Assembly (NCBI GenBank): GCA_044228435.1
Contig: JBGAUW010000022.1
Span: 1 to 64,000, forward strand
DNA: 64,000 nucleotides
Reading direction: 5' to 3'
Origin: Bog-950 sp044228435
GTDB taxonomy: Bacteria > Bacteroidota > Bacteroidia > Chitinophagales > LD1
A program made the translations under genes and the position numbers. Within the stretch, counting starts at the first letter, position 1. Each line of letters begins with the position of its first letter. Below, piece after piece: positions 1-8,821 of this stretch. The notes beneath the pieces are model-generated. The model searched no databases. It had not been told where the DNA came from and worked only from the letters and a program-made list of their open reading frames with translations.

Positions 1-80
1 TTTTTTGGGCGGGCTTAAAACAACCAAAGCGATTTATTGTTTATAGGTATACTTGCTTTGCATAAATTAAATTTACACCT

Positions 81-536
81 ATGATAACCCTGCAACCCGG
101 CGATAAGGCACCCGATTTTAAAGCCAAAGACCAAAACGGAAAAACAGTTTCGCTTAAAGATTTTAAAGGCAAAAAAGTAGCTCTTTACTTTTACCCGGAA
201 GATGACACCTCGGTTTGCACCGTGCAAGCCTGCAACTTCCGCGATAACTATGCCCAGCTGCAAAAAGAAGGCTACGAGGTAATAGGCGTAAGTCCGCAGG
301 GGGTAGAATCGCACAAAAAATTTGAAACCAAATACCAGTTACCCTTTACCCTGCTGGCAGATGAGGATAAAAAAGTGATTAATGCCTATGGCGTATGGGG
401 CCTTAAAAAGCTTTATGGCAACGAGTTTATGGGCATACAGCGGGCTACATTTGTGATTGGCCCTACCGGTAAAATTGAAAAGGTAATTAGCCGGGCACTA
501 TCAAAGAAGGCAACACAACAGGTGTTAAAACCATAA
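81..536 (+). CDS. bcp: Thioredoxin-dependent thiol peroxidase (Bcp/PrxQ-type peroxiredoxin)
   Basis: A 151-residue cytoplasmic peroxiredoxin that reduces hydrogen peroxide and organic hydroperoxides with thioredoxin. The AhpC/TSA fold is recognisable from the start (PGDKAPDF, then LKDFKGKKVALYFYP). The peroxidatic Cys46 and a resolving Cys51 sit in TSVCTVQACNFRD, the two-cysteine spacing of the Bcp/PrxQ class; the usual TPGC is TSVC here. The conserved Arg occurs in QRATFVI. Length is normal for the family. It stands alone, with a 93-base gap to the next gene and no visible partner. The ATG at 81 is the first start and gives the canonical N-terminus. Confidence 0.93.
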   Translation: MITLQPGDKAPDFKAKDQNGKTVSLKDFKGKKVALYFYPEDDTSVCTVQACNFRDNYAQLQKEGYEVIGVSPQGVESHKKFETKYQLPFTLLADEDKKVINAYGVWGLKKLYGNEFMGIQRATFVIGPTGKIEKVISRALSKKATQQVLKP

Positions 537-629
537 TTAGCTTGAAGATTTGCTCTGTTTTATTGAAAAATGTTGTAGCAACAATCTAATTTTATTTTCT
601 TTGACCTAAACACAATCCAATCCTACCTT

Positions 630-1502
630 ATGAAGAGAAATTATTTACTCCTTGCCTTATTTTTAGTTGTTGCTTTTGCTGCACTTGATGTTAAACAAGT
701 AAACTCTAAAGTAGCCGCACCGCCAGCAGGTAGCGTAGGCGACCCGTTTGCAACTGCCACCTGTATACAAAGTGGTTGCCATGTAGGCACAGCTCAAACT
801 CCGCCAGCTAACGGTTTAACCCTGGCTATTGGAACCGGCAACCCTACTACACCTTTAACAAGCTCTTTTCAATATACGCCCGGCACTGCCTATAATATTG
901 GGTTTGGAATAAACTCAAGCGAGGCACGTTTTGGGTTTCAGTTAATTCCTTTAAAAGCCTCGGATAACACCATGGCCGGCGATGTTACAGCTACTAACAA
1001 TACCAATACATCAGTTGCTACCCTTGCAAGTACCCGCAAGTATATAGGACATAAAAGCGCAAGCAGCAATAAAAACTGGGTTTTTAGATGGACTGCTCCC
1101 GCAGCTGGCACCGGCGCGGTTACTTTTTACTATGCTTATAATACTGCCAATGGCAATAACTTAGCCGATGCTGCTGATGATATTTATAAAAGCTCGCTAA
1201 CCATTACCGAAGCAACAGGAACAGGAATAGCCGATATTTCTACCAAGGTTGCCGACTTAAACATCTTCCCTAATCCAATCACCAATAGTTTTGGCTTATC
1301 ATTTAACCTGATTGAAGCTAACCAGGTAGCCGCACAGCTTTATACCTTAGATGGTAAACTGGCAAAAGAGTTAATAAATGAAAAAATGAGCAGCGGTGCT
1401 TTCAATCAGCAATTCGATATAACTGAGTTTCCTGCTGGCATTTATTTGGTAAAAATGAATGTAGGTGATGCGTCGGTTTCAAAGAAAATCATCAAACTAT
1501 AA
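630..1502 (+). CDS. Exported T9SS-sorted protein with Reelin-like (choice-of-anchor V) domain and C-x4-CH motif
   Basis: A 290-residue secreted protein. Residues 1-18 form a signal peptide. Cys45-x4-Cys50-His51 (CIQSGCH) follows, resembling a c-type haem site but with four residues between the cysteines instead of two. The middle (about 75-195) matches the Reelin-like 'choice-of-anchor V' domain of Bacteroidota. The last ~80 residues are a type IX secretion sorting domain (NIFPNPITNSFGLSF to the terminal KKIIKL). The stop codon abuts the ATG of the next gene, so the two are surely cotranscribed, probably with the YceI gene. Function is not known; the domain calls are by recognition of motifs. 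Confidence 0.8.
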   Translation: MKRNYLLLALFLVVAFAALDVKQVNSKVAAPPAGSVGDPFATATCIQSGCHVGTAQTPPANGLTLAIGTGNPTTPLTSSFQYTPGTAYNIGFGINSSEARFGFQLIPLKASDNTMAGDVTATNNTNTSVATLASTRKYIGHKSASSNKNWVFRWTAPAAGTGAVTFYYAYNTANGNNLADAADDIYKSSLTITEATGTGIADISTKVADLNIFPNPITNSFGLSFNLIEANQVAAQLYTLDGKLAKELINEKMSSGAFNQQFDITEFPAGIYLVKMNVGDASVSKKIIKL

Positions 1503-1877
1503 ATGAAAAATTTATTCGGCCTTTTGGTAGTGCTTTTCTGCATTACATGTTACTACAGTTGCACTAAAGATAAAGCGCCAAAACCAGCAGCCATAGGCTG
1601 TGCAGGGGCCGATTCGCTTAATACTTATAACCTGCGCATAAAAGGCATTTTAGATGGTAATTGTGCCACCGTAGGCTGTCACGATGCCATTTACGCCAGC
1701 AGCGCGGTAGATCTTTCAACCTACGCCACTTCTAAAACCGCGTTTGAAACAAAAAGCGCACTTTGCACCATTAAGCAAGAGGGCAGTTGCCTGGCAATGC
1801 CGCAGGGCCAACCAAAACTGGCAGACAGTTTGATTACGTATATACAATGCTGGACCGAGAACGGATACCAGGAATAA
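1503..1877 (+). CDS. Small lipoprotein with C-x4-CH haem-like motif
   Basis: A 124-residue predicted lipoprotein: hydrophobic leader and lipobox ending at Cys20 (CYYSC). It carries Cys54-x4-Cys59-His60 (CATVGCH), the same spaced motif as in the gene immediately before, and a later SCLAMPQG segment whose Met could be an axial ligand. The layout (CH motif, LDLSTY-like stretch, Cys-Met, then an amphipathic end with W) resembles the cytochrome-c-like lipoproteins common in Bacteroidota. It starts directly after the upstream stop codon and ends 13 bases before the YceI gene. Haem binding is inferred, not shown; CX4CH is a rare haem c form. Confidence 0.72.
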   Translation: MKNLFGLLVVLFCITCYYSCTKDKAPKPAAIGCAGADSLNTYNLRIKGILDGNCATVGCHDAIYASSAVDLSTYATSKTAFETKSALCTIKQEGSCLAMPQGQPKLADSLITYIQCWTENGYQE

Positions 1878-1890
1878 AAACGTAAAACAA

Positions 1891-2454
1891 ATGAAACCCA
1901 CTACCACTGTTTTTCTTTTGCTGGCCTTATCGATGCAACTGTTTGCACAAACCGATAAAAGCGGCGTATACTTTACTAAAAAAGGTAAAGTGCATTTTTT
2001 TTCGGCCAGCCCGCTGGAAGATATTGAAGCTAGTGCTAATGATGCAACCCTGGTGCTAAATACGACCGATAAGAGCGTTAATGCCAAAATAACCCAAACA
2101 TCGTTTGTGTTTAAAGACAAACTGATGCAGGAGCACTTTAACGAAAACTATATGGAGTCGGATAAGTATCCCTATTCGGTGCTTAGCATGGCTATTGTAG
2201 AGAATATCGACTTTAAAAAAGATGGTGTTTACGATGTTACCCTGAAGGGAACTTTAGAGATGCACGGTGTAAAACAGGCCCGCGAAATTAAAGGCAAGCT
2301 TACGATAAAGAACGGCGTGCCGGTAAATGCTACAGCCACCTTTATAGTTAAGTTGGTAGACCATAAAATTAAAATACCAAAGGCGGTAATAATGAATATT
2401 GCAGAGGAGATTAAAGTAGACGTAGATTTTGCTTTAGAGAAATACCTGAAATAA
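1891..2454 (+). CDS. YceI family periplasmic protein
   Basis: A 187-residue exported protein (signal peptide 1-19, cleavage near LFA-QTD) of the YceI family, lipocalin-like barrels that bind amphiphilic or isoprenoid molecules. Family hallmarks are visible: an F-x-F repeat near the start, a central NYMESDKYPYSVL segment (where the family typically has M..xxFP), and a DVTLKGTLEMHGVKQ strand followed by the VDVDFAL end. It follows the two C-x4-CH proteins and precedes a DUF5777 barrel. In my recollection this YceI, DUF5777 and cytochrome-like set recurs in Bacteroidota, which suggests a shared envelope task. A hairpin terminator follows it. Confidence 0.88.
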   Translation: MKPTTTVFLLLALSMQLFAQTDKSGVYFTKKGKVHFFSASPLEDIEASANDATLVLNTTDKSVNAKITQTSFVFKDKLMQEHFNENYMESDKYPYSVLSMAIVENIDFKKDGVYDVTLKGTLEMHGVKQAREIKGKLTIKNGVPVNATATFIVKLVDHKIKIPKAVIMNIAEEIKVDVDFALEKYLK

Positions 2455-2482
2455 CAACCATGTATCTTATCCTATTTTATTT

Positions 2483-2516
2483 AAAAGAGCGGCCAAAAGT
2501 GGACCGCTCTTTTTTA
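2483..2516 (+). terminator. Rho-independent terminator after the YceI gene
   Basis: AAAAGAGCGG at 2483-2492 pairs perfectly with CCGCTCTTTT at 2504-2513; the right arm runs into a T tract. It ends the unit 630-2454. Confidence 0.85.
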
Positions 2517-2565
2517 TTTATAAGTGTGTAATCCTGATATTTTTGAGCCCTAAATAAAAAGCCTG

Positions 2566-3585
2566 ATGAAACTAAGTTTTACTTTTTTGCTATTGTTTGT
2601 TGCTTATGGTGCCTTTTGCCAGGTAGAGCTTTTAGATGAGTTAACCAAAGACCAAAAACCGAAACGCGAGTACGTGGCCTTTTCGTTTAAAACCACCCGT
2701 GTTATTAGCGGCCACTCGGTAGAAACGGTTAAAAAAAATCAGCTCGATTTTCGTATCAGCCACCGCTTTGGCGATATGGCTGCCAGTAATAACGACCACA
2801 TCCACTCGCTGTTTGGTTTTGACCAGGCTGCTGATATTGGTATAATCTTCGAATATGGTATTACCAACGACTTAACCGTAGGCATTGGCCGCATGAAAGG
2901 GGCTGGCCCCCTGCGCGAACTTTGGAACGCCAACATTAAATACAAGGTGCTTAAGCAAACCAAAGATTTTAAATACCCTATGACCATCACGCTGTTTGGC
3001 AATACCTCCATCAGCAGCATGCGCTCTTCTACCGACCCTACCTCGCTGGCTTATTTCGAAAAGGGTTACAAAGGCTTTGCACACCGCCTTAGCTATACTA
3101 TGCAGGCTTTAATGGCCGTAAAAGCTACCGATTGGCTTACCTTACAGTTATCGCCTACTTTTGTATGGCGCAACAAGGTAGCCTACAACGATAAAAACGG
3201 CATGTTCTTTTTGGGCCTTTCGGCACGTGCCAAGTTTAGCAAGCGCTACGGCATTATCTTCGAATACTTTTTGCCTATTATTAAACCGGGTGTTGGCGGC
3301 CGCGAATACTTCCCTATGGTGCGCGGTATTAAAAACTCGCCTTACTACCCCAACCTGCACATTGGTTTTGAGTTTGAAACCGGTGGCCACGTATTCCACG
3401 TAAACTTTACCAATAGCCGTGGTATGTTAGAGAACGATTTTCTGCCATACAACACCGCCAACTGGGCCCAGGGTGCGTTCCGTTTAGGCTTCACCATTTC
3501 GCGCAGCTTCCCGTTAAGCTACAAAGGCAAACCTAAAGAAGACCGCAAATACTGGAAGAAAGGCAGTGTAGAGGACGAGAAGTAA
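2566..3585 (+). CDS. DUF5777 family outer-membrane beta-barrel protein
   Basis: A 339-residue protein with a signal peptide (1-18, GAFC-QVE) and then alternating amphipathic strands. Segments such as NQLDFRISHRFGD, DIGIIFEYGITNDLTVGIGR and FHVNFTNSRGML are typical of DUF5777 barrels in Bacteroidota. It is presumably an outer-membrane protein; the substrate is unknown. It lies on the same strand as the YceI and C-x4-CH genes but after a terminator, so it probably has its own promoter in 2517-2565. Full length for the family. The assignment rests on recognition of the family pattern. Confidence 0.8.
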   Translation: MKLSFTFLLLFVAYGAFCQVELLDELTKDQKPKREYVAFSFKTTRVISGHSVETVKKNQLDFRISHRFGDMAASNNDHIHSLFGFDQAADIGIIFEYGITNDLTVGIGRMKGAGPLRELWNANIKYKVLKQTKDFKYPMTITLFGNTSISSMRSSTDPTSLAYFEKGYKGFAHRLSYTMQALMAVKATDWLTLQLSPTFVWRNKVAYNDKNGMFFLGLSARAKFSKRYGIIFEYFLPIIKPGVGGREYFPMVRGIKNSPYYPNLHIGFEFETGGHVFHVNFTNSRGMLENDFLPYNTANWAQGAFRLGFTISRSFPLSYKGKPKEDRKYWKKGSVEDEK

Positions 3586-3617
3586 AGGCTGTATTTAAAT
3601 CATACTCATCTTTTCAG

Positions 3618-3647
3618 ATAAACCCTGTGCCTAAGCATGGGGTTTAT
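3618..3647 (+). terminator. Probable terminator after DUF5777 gene
   Basis: ATAAACCCTGTGC at 3618-3630 and GCATGGGGTTTAT at 3635-3647 form a 13-bp stem with two G-T pairs and a CTAA loop. There is no strong T run after it, so termination efficiency is uncertain. Confidence 0.6.
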
Positions 3648-4041
3648 TATTTCTGGTAGTTTTGATCTATATGCCATCTGCTAAACCGTTCCTGAATCGT
3701 TTTCACATTTTAGAATATTATATTAAAAGTATTTTCACTTACATTAAAAGCACATCCAATTAATTCGTTATTATAAATAACTTAATTTCAATCAATTAGA
3801 AAATAACTCTCCTTCAATAAAGCAACAACTATTATAGCTCCTCTAAGAATTGACAACCGTTCCTAACAGGTGAGCATACACTTTCATCCCGCCATTTTTG
3901 CATTCTTCGGCAAACACAATCGGCAATTTTGTCAATACATTTTCATAATTTAACGACAAAATGGCCGATTAAGCGCATTGGTATTTGGTTTGAATAAGTG
4001 CCTGCATCAAGCAAATTATCAAACCAAAAAACTAAAAGACT
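3648..4041 (+). promoter_or_regulatory. Non-coding leader region upstream of hsp20 with a 16-bp inverted repeat
   Basis: No credible gene lies here; the sequence is AT-rich. An inverted repeat stands at 3918-3933 (AATCGGCAATTTTGTC) and 3955-3970 (GACAAAATGGCCGATT), 15 of 16 positions complementary with a 21-base spacer, about 70 bases before the hsp20 start. It is not a CIRCE element (TTAGCACTC-n9-GAGTGCTAA). It may be an operator or a leader hairpin. Confidence 0.45.
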
Positions 4042-4494
4042 ATGACAATGTTAACCGTAAGACCTGAATCAGGCAGAATCCGCAACCCAAGATTTTCGAA
4101 CCTAATTGAAAACATTTTCGAAAACGATTTTCCCGCTTTTTTAAACAACGAGTTTTTAAAAGCAACCGGCCCCTCGGCCAACATTAAAGAAACCAAAGAC
4201 GCTTATAACATTGAGTTATTGGTGCCCGGTTACAACAAAGAAAGCTTTAGTGTAAAGGTAGAAGAGAGCCTGCTTACCATTAGCGGCGAAGCAAAAGAAG
4301 AGCAACTGGAAGAAGGTGCAAAGTTTACCCGCAAGGAGTATACCCATGCATCTTTCAAACGCAGCTTTACCTTGCCTAAAACTATTGTAGCCGATAAAAT
4401 TGGCGCGGCCTACGAAAACGGAATTTTAAAAGTAACGCTTCCTAAATTAGAAGAAGCAAAAGCCAAAGGTACAATTGAAGTGAAAGTTGCCTAA
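4042..4494 (+). CDS. Small heat-shock protein, Hsp20/alpha-crystallin family
   Basis: A 150-residue ATP-independent holdase chaperone. The alpha-crystallin domain spans about 45-140: NIKETKDAYNIELLVPGY, then SFSVKVEESLLTISGE, the KRSFTLPKTI strand, and the diagnostic AAYENGILKVTLPK (G-x-L motif). Length is typical of bacterial Hsp20. A second ATG two codons downstream (4048) is a possible start. A strong terminator follows 46 bases after the stop. The inverted repeat in its leader is the only visible hint of control. Confidence 0.92.
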   Translation: MTMLTVRPESGRIRNPRFSNLIENIFENDFPAFLNNEFLKATGPSANIKETKDAYNIELLVPGYNKESFSVKVEESLLTISGEAKEEQLEEGAKFTRKEYTHASFKRSFTLPKTIVADKIGAAYENGILKVTLPKLEEAKAKGTIEVKVA

Positions 4495-4540
4495 GCAGCT
4501 AACACTGTAAAGATTCATAATGTGGGTTTAAGTGGTGTGT

Positions 4541-4572
4541 GGGAGCCGTACGAAAGTGCGGCTCCCTTTTTT
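4541..4572 (+). terminator. Rho-independent terminator of hsp20
   Basis: GGGAGCCGTAC at 4541-4551, a GAAA tetraloop, and GTGCGGCTCCC at 4556-4566 form an 11-bp stem, followed by TTTTTT. It lies between convergent genes; the T run is only on the + strand side. Confidence 0.92.
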
Positions 4573-4585
4573 GTTTTACCTCAAT

Positions 4586-7500
4586 CTATTTAACAATCAA
4601 CTTACCGTGGCCTGTAGCCATAGTGCCTGCGGCTGTTATCTTATAAAAGTAGACTCCGGCGGCAAGTGCATTGCGCTGTAATACGAAACGGTTGTTTTTA
4701 ATAGCCTCTGGTTTGCGCATAGCATGGCCGGCTACATCAAACAATTCGAATCCAAAATTACCTTCCGGCCCATCAATTACAATGTTTACCATTTCGGTAA
4801 AAGGATTAGGGAAAGCATTTACAATTAAGCCAGCGTGGTCAGTAGCCTCAAAAATATAAGTAGGGTCGGTTAGTGTATTCTCTACCAAATTGGTAATCAC
4901 AGCAGGGTTGTAGTCGAAATAGATATACGCCTTATTGCTGATAGCAGTACCTAAAGGCAGGTTAGGCTTTTTCTTAATGGTAAACTTTACAAAGCCGTGG
5001 CTTTCGGGTTCGTTGGTAAAGCTATCTACCAGGCGCAAGGGATTAAACGTCCAGGTTAAAATGCCCTTACCCGAAATATTGAATTCGGTATAGGTATGGC
5101 TGGAAGCAATATTGCGCACGCTCGAAGCATCAAGATTTTCGGAAAGCGTATCTTTTAATATAATGAAATGGGTAGAGTCGGTGCCGGTATTCTGAAACCC
5201 GATGGTATAGGTAAGTATAGAATCTGCTTCGGTTATAGCCCCGGCAGGCTCCACTATTTTTTCGTTAGGGTCGTACGAGCCGGTTACCAAATCAGAGGTA
5301 GTATAACTGTTGTTGGTAACATCGCAATCTCCGCTGGTAGGGTCTATACTAAAAGTACTGGTTACATGTTGGCCCAGCGGAGTACCTATAGGCACCAGAA
5401 AATCGGCGCTTATAATTTCGTCACCCCAAATCCCATACAAAGAGGATACTGAATCTACGCTCCAGGTTAAAGTATGGGTAGCCAGATTATGATTGTTAGC
5501 TGGCGGGTTAGATGATTGATACACAAGGCCAGTGTCATAAGCAAACGAAACCGTAGCCTGGCCGTTAAATACATTATGCGATTGGTTGCCGTAATGAATA
5601 TGGTAGGTTTTAGTAAACCCGGGGTTACCGGCGCTCCAGGTGCTGCGCAGCCCTAAATCAAACGCCGGGTTGCCCGAAACCGCAAAATTATTTTGCAGCA
5701 ATGTATCGCCGGGCACCGCAATGGTAACTGTATTACCCGCATTATTACACAGCAGCATTTCGCCACAAGTGCCGTAATTATAACCGGCGCTTAAAGTAAA
5801 GGTGCCACCCCCATTTACTAATATCCGGTACTGGCCTTGTGCATCGGTATAACCAAAATAAGTGTCTGTATTATTAAAAGCCACAAAACATACATTGGGC
5901 ATTCCGGTTTCACCGCTGTCTGGTTGGCAGTTACTGTTAAGGTCGTTAAAGACTATACCACCTATTGTACTATAACATTCCAGTGGTATAGTAGTACTCC
6001 CTGCTACCGTACACCCGGCAGCATCGGTAACGGTAAGCGAATAGATACCCGCAGCAAGTGAAGCTAAATTTTGCGTAGCGGCATTATTGCTCCAATTATA
6101 AGTAAATGGTGGGTTGCTACCAGTAACCTGGGTAGTTATGGTAGCGTTATTACTACAGTTGCTGGGCGAACCTTGTAAATAAAAATAGTACCCCCAACCA
6201 CTATTAGGAGCAACGGTAAATTGAGCAGTGGCCGAACAGGAAGTAGCATCGGTTATAGTTACCAAATAAACTGCCGGCGGTACATTACTTAAGCTACTAC
6301 CGGTAGCGCCTGTGCTCCAGGTGTAAGTATACGGGGCAACACCGTTAAAAGCGCTTAGCACAATAGCGCCGGTGCTTTGGCCTGCGCAGGCGGGCTGGGT
6401 TATTGATGTGGCAATGGCGCTTACGCGTGTGTTAAGCACAGTATCCAGTAACGCTGTTATACAACCGGCAGCATCGGATATAGAAATTACATAGGAACCT
6501 GCCTGAAAAAAAATATAAGCCTGGGGTGTAGTTCCTATAAATGAACTATCAAACCCAAATGTAAAACTATAAGGAGGTGTGCCACCGGTAACAGTAACAA
6601 CAGTAGTATCTATAGGCCTGAAACAATCTATTCCTGTATTGGTAGCAGAAAGTGTGATGTTATTACTGCCTGCCGTAACTACATAGCTAATAGTATCGCT
6701 AACCGAAAGATTATTAGCATCAATCACCGTAACCGTGTATGTTGAATTTTGCGAAAGTGTAAGCGCGGGGTTTTTACATGTTGCACAACTTAGAGTGTTA
6801 CCATTGGTTCCCCATGTATAACTATAAGGCGGTGCACCACCGCTTACCGAAGGATTTAAAATTATTTTACTTCCATTGCAGGCTGCTACATCTGCACCCA
6901 ATTTTACCCCAAAATCAAGCGGACAGCCAGAGCTTTGCAGTAACTCGTATCCAAGGTCGTCTACTAAAAGCACACTACCTGCTATCAATGGCGAAGTGCC
7001 AACTAGTAGACTTCCAAATTGCGGAGTGCTTGACGATAATTGAATAACCAATGTATCGGGCTGCTCGCATGAGTTGTATATGAAAGGAACATTAAACGGC
7101 ACGTAGCCGCCAGTGGGGATATTGTTTTGCAAAATAGCTCTGGCAATAATACTATCACCTTTTCGCAGCACAGCCGCAATATATAAGCTATCCATGCTAC
7201 CTGTAGAAGGGTTAAAAACAGGTGTATAACTGTATGATCCTTTAAAAGAAGCAAGGCGTTGTGTACAAGGTTGACCCGCTCCCGGCACCTTGGTGGCATC
7301 TAAAAATCCCCCAGTCAGCGTGATGCCGCCTAAATCCAAATTAAACATTCCGTTAAAAGCTATGCCCGGCAACATCAGCTCCCGCCTTCCAAACCCACTC
7401 GGAAGATCAAAAGAATCTGTTGCCTGAGTAGATAAAAGTATGGCCGATAAACCAGTATTAGCATTAGCGTTTGAAGAAACCACGGTTCTTCCGCCAAAAG

Positions 7501-7696
7501 TATCCGATGCTGAAATGGAGTTAATGGTTGTCCAGCCGATTGGTTCGTCAGTTACAAGAGTATCTAAGCCGAAAATACCCCAACCATCAAAATAATTGGT
7601 TCTCGAAGCCCAGTTTTCAAAGCCATTATTTACTATCTGCGCCTTGCTGATTTGTATGGCCAGACATACTGTAAGTAGGAGGAAATATTTTTTCAT
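4586..7696 (-). CDS. Large T9SS-exported surface protein with SprB-type repeats
   Basis: A 1036-residue secreted protein. A signal peptide occupies 1-19 (ends SKA-QIV). Residues ~20-260 hold a PCMD-like N-terminal module. Several SprB/PKD-like repeats follow (about 270-640), each with the G-G-x-P-P-Y-S/T-Y-x-W pattern and an I-T-D-A-x-G/S-C end, for example APYTYTWSTGAT and PPFTYNWSNNA. An SdrD-like segment around GGIVFNDLNSNCQPDSGE comes next, then a DUF11-like module with DPNEKIVEPAG and TYTIGFQNTGTDS. The last ~80 residues are a type A sorting domain (NAFPNPFTEMVNI ... GKLIVK). Likely cell-surface adhesin or gliding-related; the ligand is unknown. It is monocistronic. Confidence 0.85.
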   Translation of the reverse strand: MKKYFLLLTVCLAIQISKAQIVNNGFENWASRTNYFDGWGIFGLDTLVTDEPIGWTTINSISASDTFGGRTVVSSNANANTGLSAILLSTQATDSFDLPSGFGRRELMLPGIAFNGMFNLDLGGITLTGGFLDATKVPGAGQPCTQRLASFKGSYSYTPVFNPSTGSMDSLYIAAVLRKGDSIIARAILQNNIPTGGYVPFNVPFIYNSCEQPDTLVIQLSSSTPQFGSLLVGTSPLIAGSVLLVDDLGYELLQSSGCPLDFGVKLGADVAACNGSKIILNPSVSGGAPPYSYTWGTNGNTLSCATCKNPALTLSQNSTYTVTVIDANNLSVSDTISYVVTAGSNNITLSATNTGIDCFRPIDTTVVTVTGGTPPYSFTFGFDSSFIGTTPQAYIFFQAGSYVISISDAAGCITALLDTVLNTRVSAIATSITQPACAGQSTGAIVLSAFNGVAPYTYTWSTGATGSSLSNVPPAVYLVTITDATSCSATAQFTVAPNSGWGYYFYLQGSPSNCSNNATITTQVTGSNPPFTYNWSNNAATQNLASLAAGIYSLTVTDAAGCTVAGSTTIPLECYSTIGGIVFNDLNSNCQPDSGETGMPNVCFVAFNNTDTYFGYTDAQGQYRILVNGGGTFTLSAGYNYGTCGEMLLCNNAGNTVTIAVPGDTLLQNNFAVSGNPAFDLGLRSTWSAGNPGFTKTYHIHYGNQSHNVFNGQATVSFAYDTGLVYQSSNPPANNHNLATHTLTWSVDSVSSLYGIWGDEIISADFLVPIGTPLGQHVTSTFSIDPTSGDCDVTNNSYTTSDLVTGSYDPNEKIVEPAGAITEADSILTYTIGFQNTGTDSTHFIILKDTLSENLDASSVRNIASSHTYTEFNISGKGILTWTFNPLRLVDSFTNEPESHGFVKFTIKKKPNLPLGTAISNKAYIYFDYNPAVITNLVENTLTDPTYIFEATDHAGLIVNAFPNPFTEMVNIVIDGPEGNFGFELFDVAGHAMRKPEAIKNNRFVLQRNALAAGVYFYKITAAGTMATGHGKLIVK

Positions 7697-7849
7697 AGTG
7701 TTTTAGGTTTACACTAATGTAAAATATTTAATATAAAACTACGTCATCAAACTGTAAAATTTTGCGAACCGGTAAAAGTTTCAAACAGAAATCCCAATTA
7801 TGTATCCGCTTTTCTATCGGGCTGCATTTTGCCATTAGTATATTGCTAC

Positions 7850-8632
7850 CTACTTAGTAAACGTTATAGTGCCATTGCCACTTGTTACAGTAAGGCCTGT
7901 TCCGCTACACGACAAAGTAATGCTCGCAGGGCCGGGGCTATTAGGTCGCGAATCGGCATAGCCGGTGCATTGCACTATAGGCTGCAAAGCATCGTAGGTA
8001 ATGTTGCAGGTAGTGCCCGACATGACGTAAGAGAAAGTAAATACCATAGGCGTACAAATACCGTTGCAATCCATATTAGAAAAAGAACCGGTACGGTCGC
8101 TGTTAAACTTCCAAATTACCCCGTGTGGGTCGCCACACGCAGGGCTATACCAGGTGCCTTCGGGACAAGCACCACTGGTACCGCCACCAGTTACCAGACC
8201 GCCACTAATAGTTACATCCTGGCCATTTACCAGCAGTTTCCAATTGCTTCCATCGCGCACCATGGTAATTACATTTACCTGGTTCTTAATAAAGGCATCA
8301 TCCCTTAATACGCCCGCATAGTCTTTGGTTACGCTTACGTAGGGTGTGCCTAAGCCCCATTCGGTTACCCTAAAGGTATAGTCGACTCCGTTGCCATCCA
8401 GTTTAAACTCACTAACCAGGTCTGTTTCGGTTTCCGATTCATCTACATTTACTGAACCATTATTTAAATTAATACTGTAAGACCTTACTTTGGTAGCGTT
8501 GGGTGCGGCAAGTTCAGTACAGATAGCCTGCACCGATCTTAAATCGGGGTTTAGGTCGCGGGTTTCTTTTTTGCAACTGCTAAAAATAAATGAGCCTATT
8601 ATTACTAAGCTGATGCATATTTTGTTTTTCAT
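7850..8632 (-). CDS. Lipoprotein of unknown function
   Basis: A 260-residue predicted lipoprotein. I place the start at 8632 because MKNKICISLVIIGSFIFSSC is a complete lipoprotein signal with the lipobox ending FSSC-KK; an upstream in-frame ATG at 8716 would bury it. The mature part has LVSEFKLDGNGVDYTFRV-type strands, a glycine/threonine linker (GGLVTGGGTSG), and a C-terminal domain with paired cysteines (CPEGTWYSPACG, MDCNGICTP) that looks like a lipocalin-like small beta domain (W-x-F-N-x-D-R-T-G-S). I do not recognise a specific function. It is divergent from the 8822 gene. Confidence 0.72.
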   Translation of the reverse strand: MKNKICISLVIIGSFIFSSCKKETRDLNPDLRSVQAICTELAAPNATKVRSYSINLNNGSVNVDESETETDLVSEFKLDGNGVDYTFRVTEWGLGTPYVSVTKDYAGVLRDDAFIKNQVNVITMVRDGSNWKLLVNGQDVTISGGLVTGGGTSGACPEGTWYSPACGDPHGVIWKFNSDRTGSFSNMDCNGICTPMVFTFSYVMSGTTCNITYDALQPIVQCTGYADSRPNSPGPASITLSCSGTGLTVTSGNGTITFTK

Positions 8633-8821
8633 ATCAAAGACAAAGTTGGTGTGTTTGTTTAATAGCGTAATAGTAGACCACCTACGGATTATATCCTTAC
8701 CAACATTAAGCGTCAAATAAGAATTCAGAAAAACTAAACCGGTAGGTCGTAGTGATAATCAACTATTTAGATACTATTGCACACAGCACAATTATTATGT
8801 GTTTTACCAAACCCATAAATA

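Noticed and set aside
15..314. Minus-strand 99-codon frame over the peroxiredoxin gene
   Set aside because: It is the antisense shadow of a clear peroxiredoxin and has no protein-like features.
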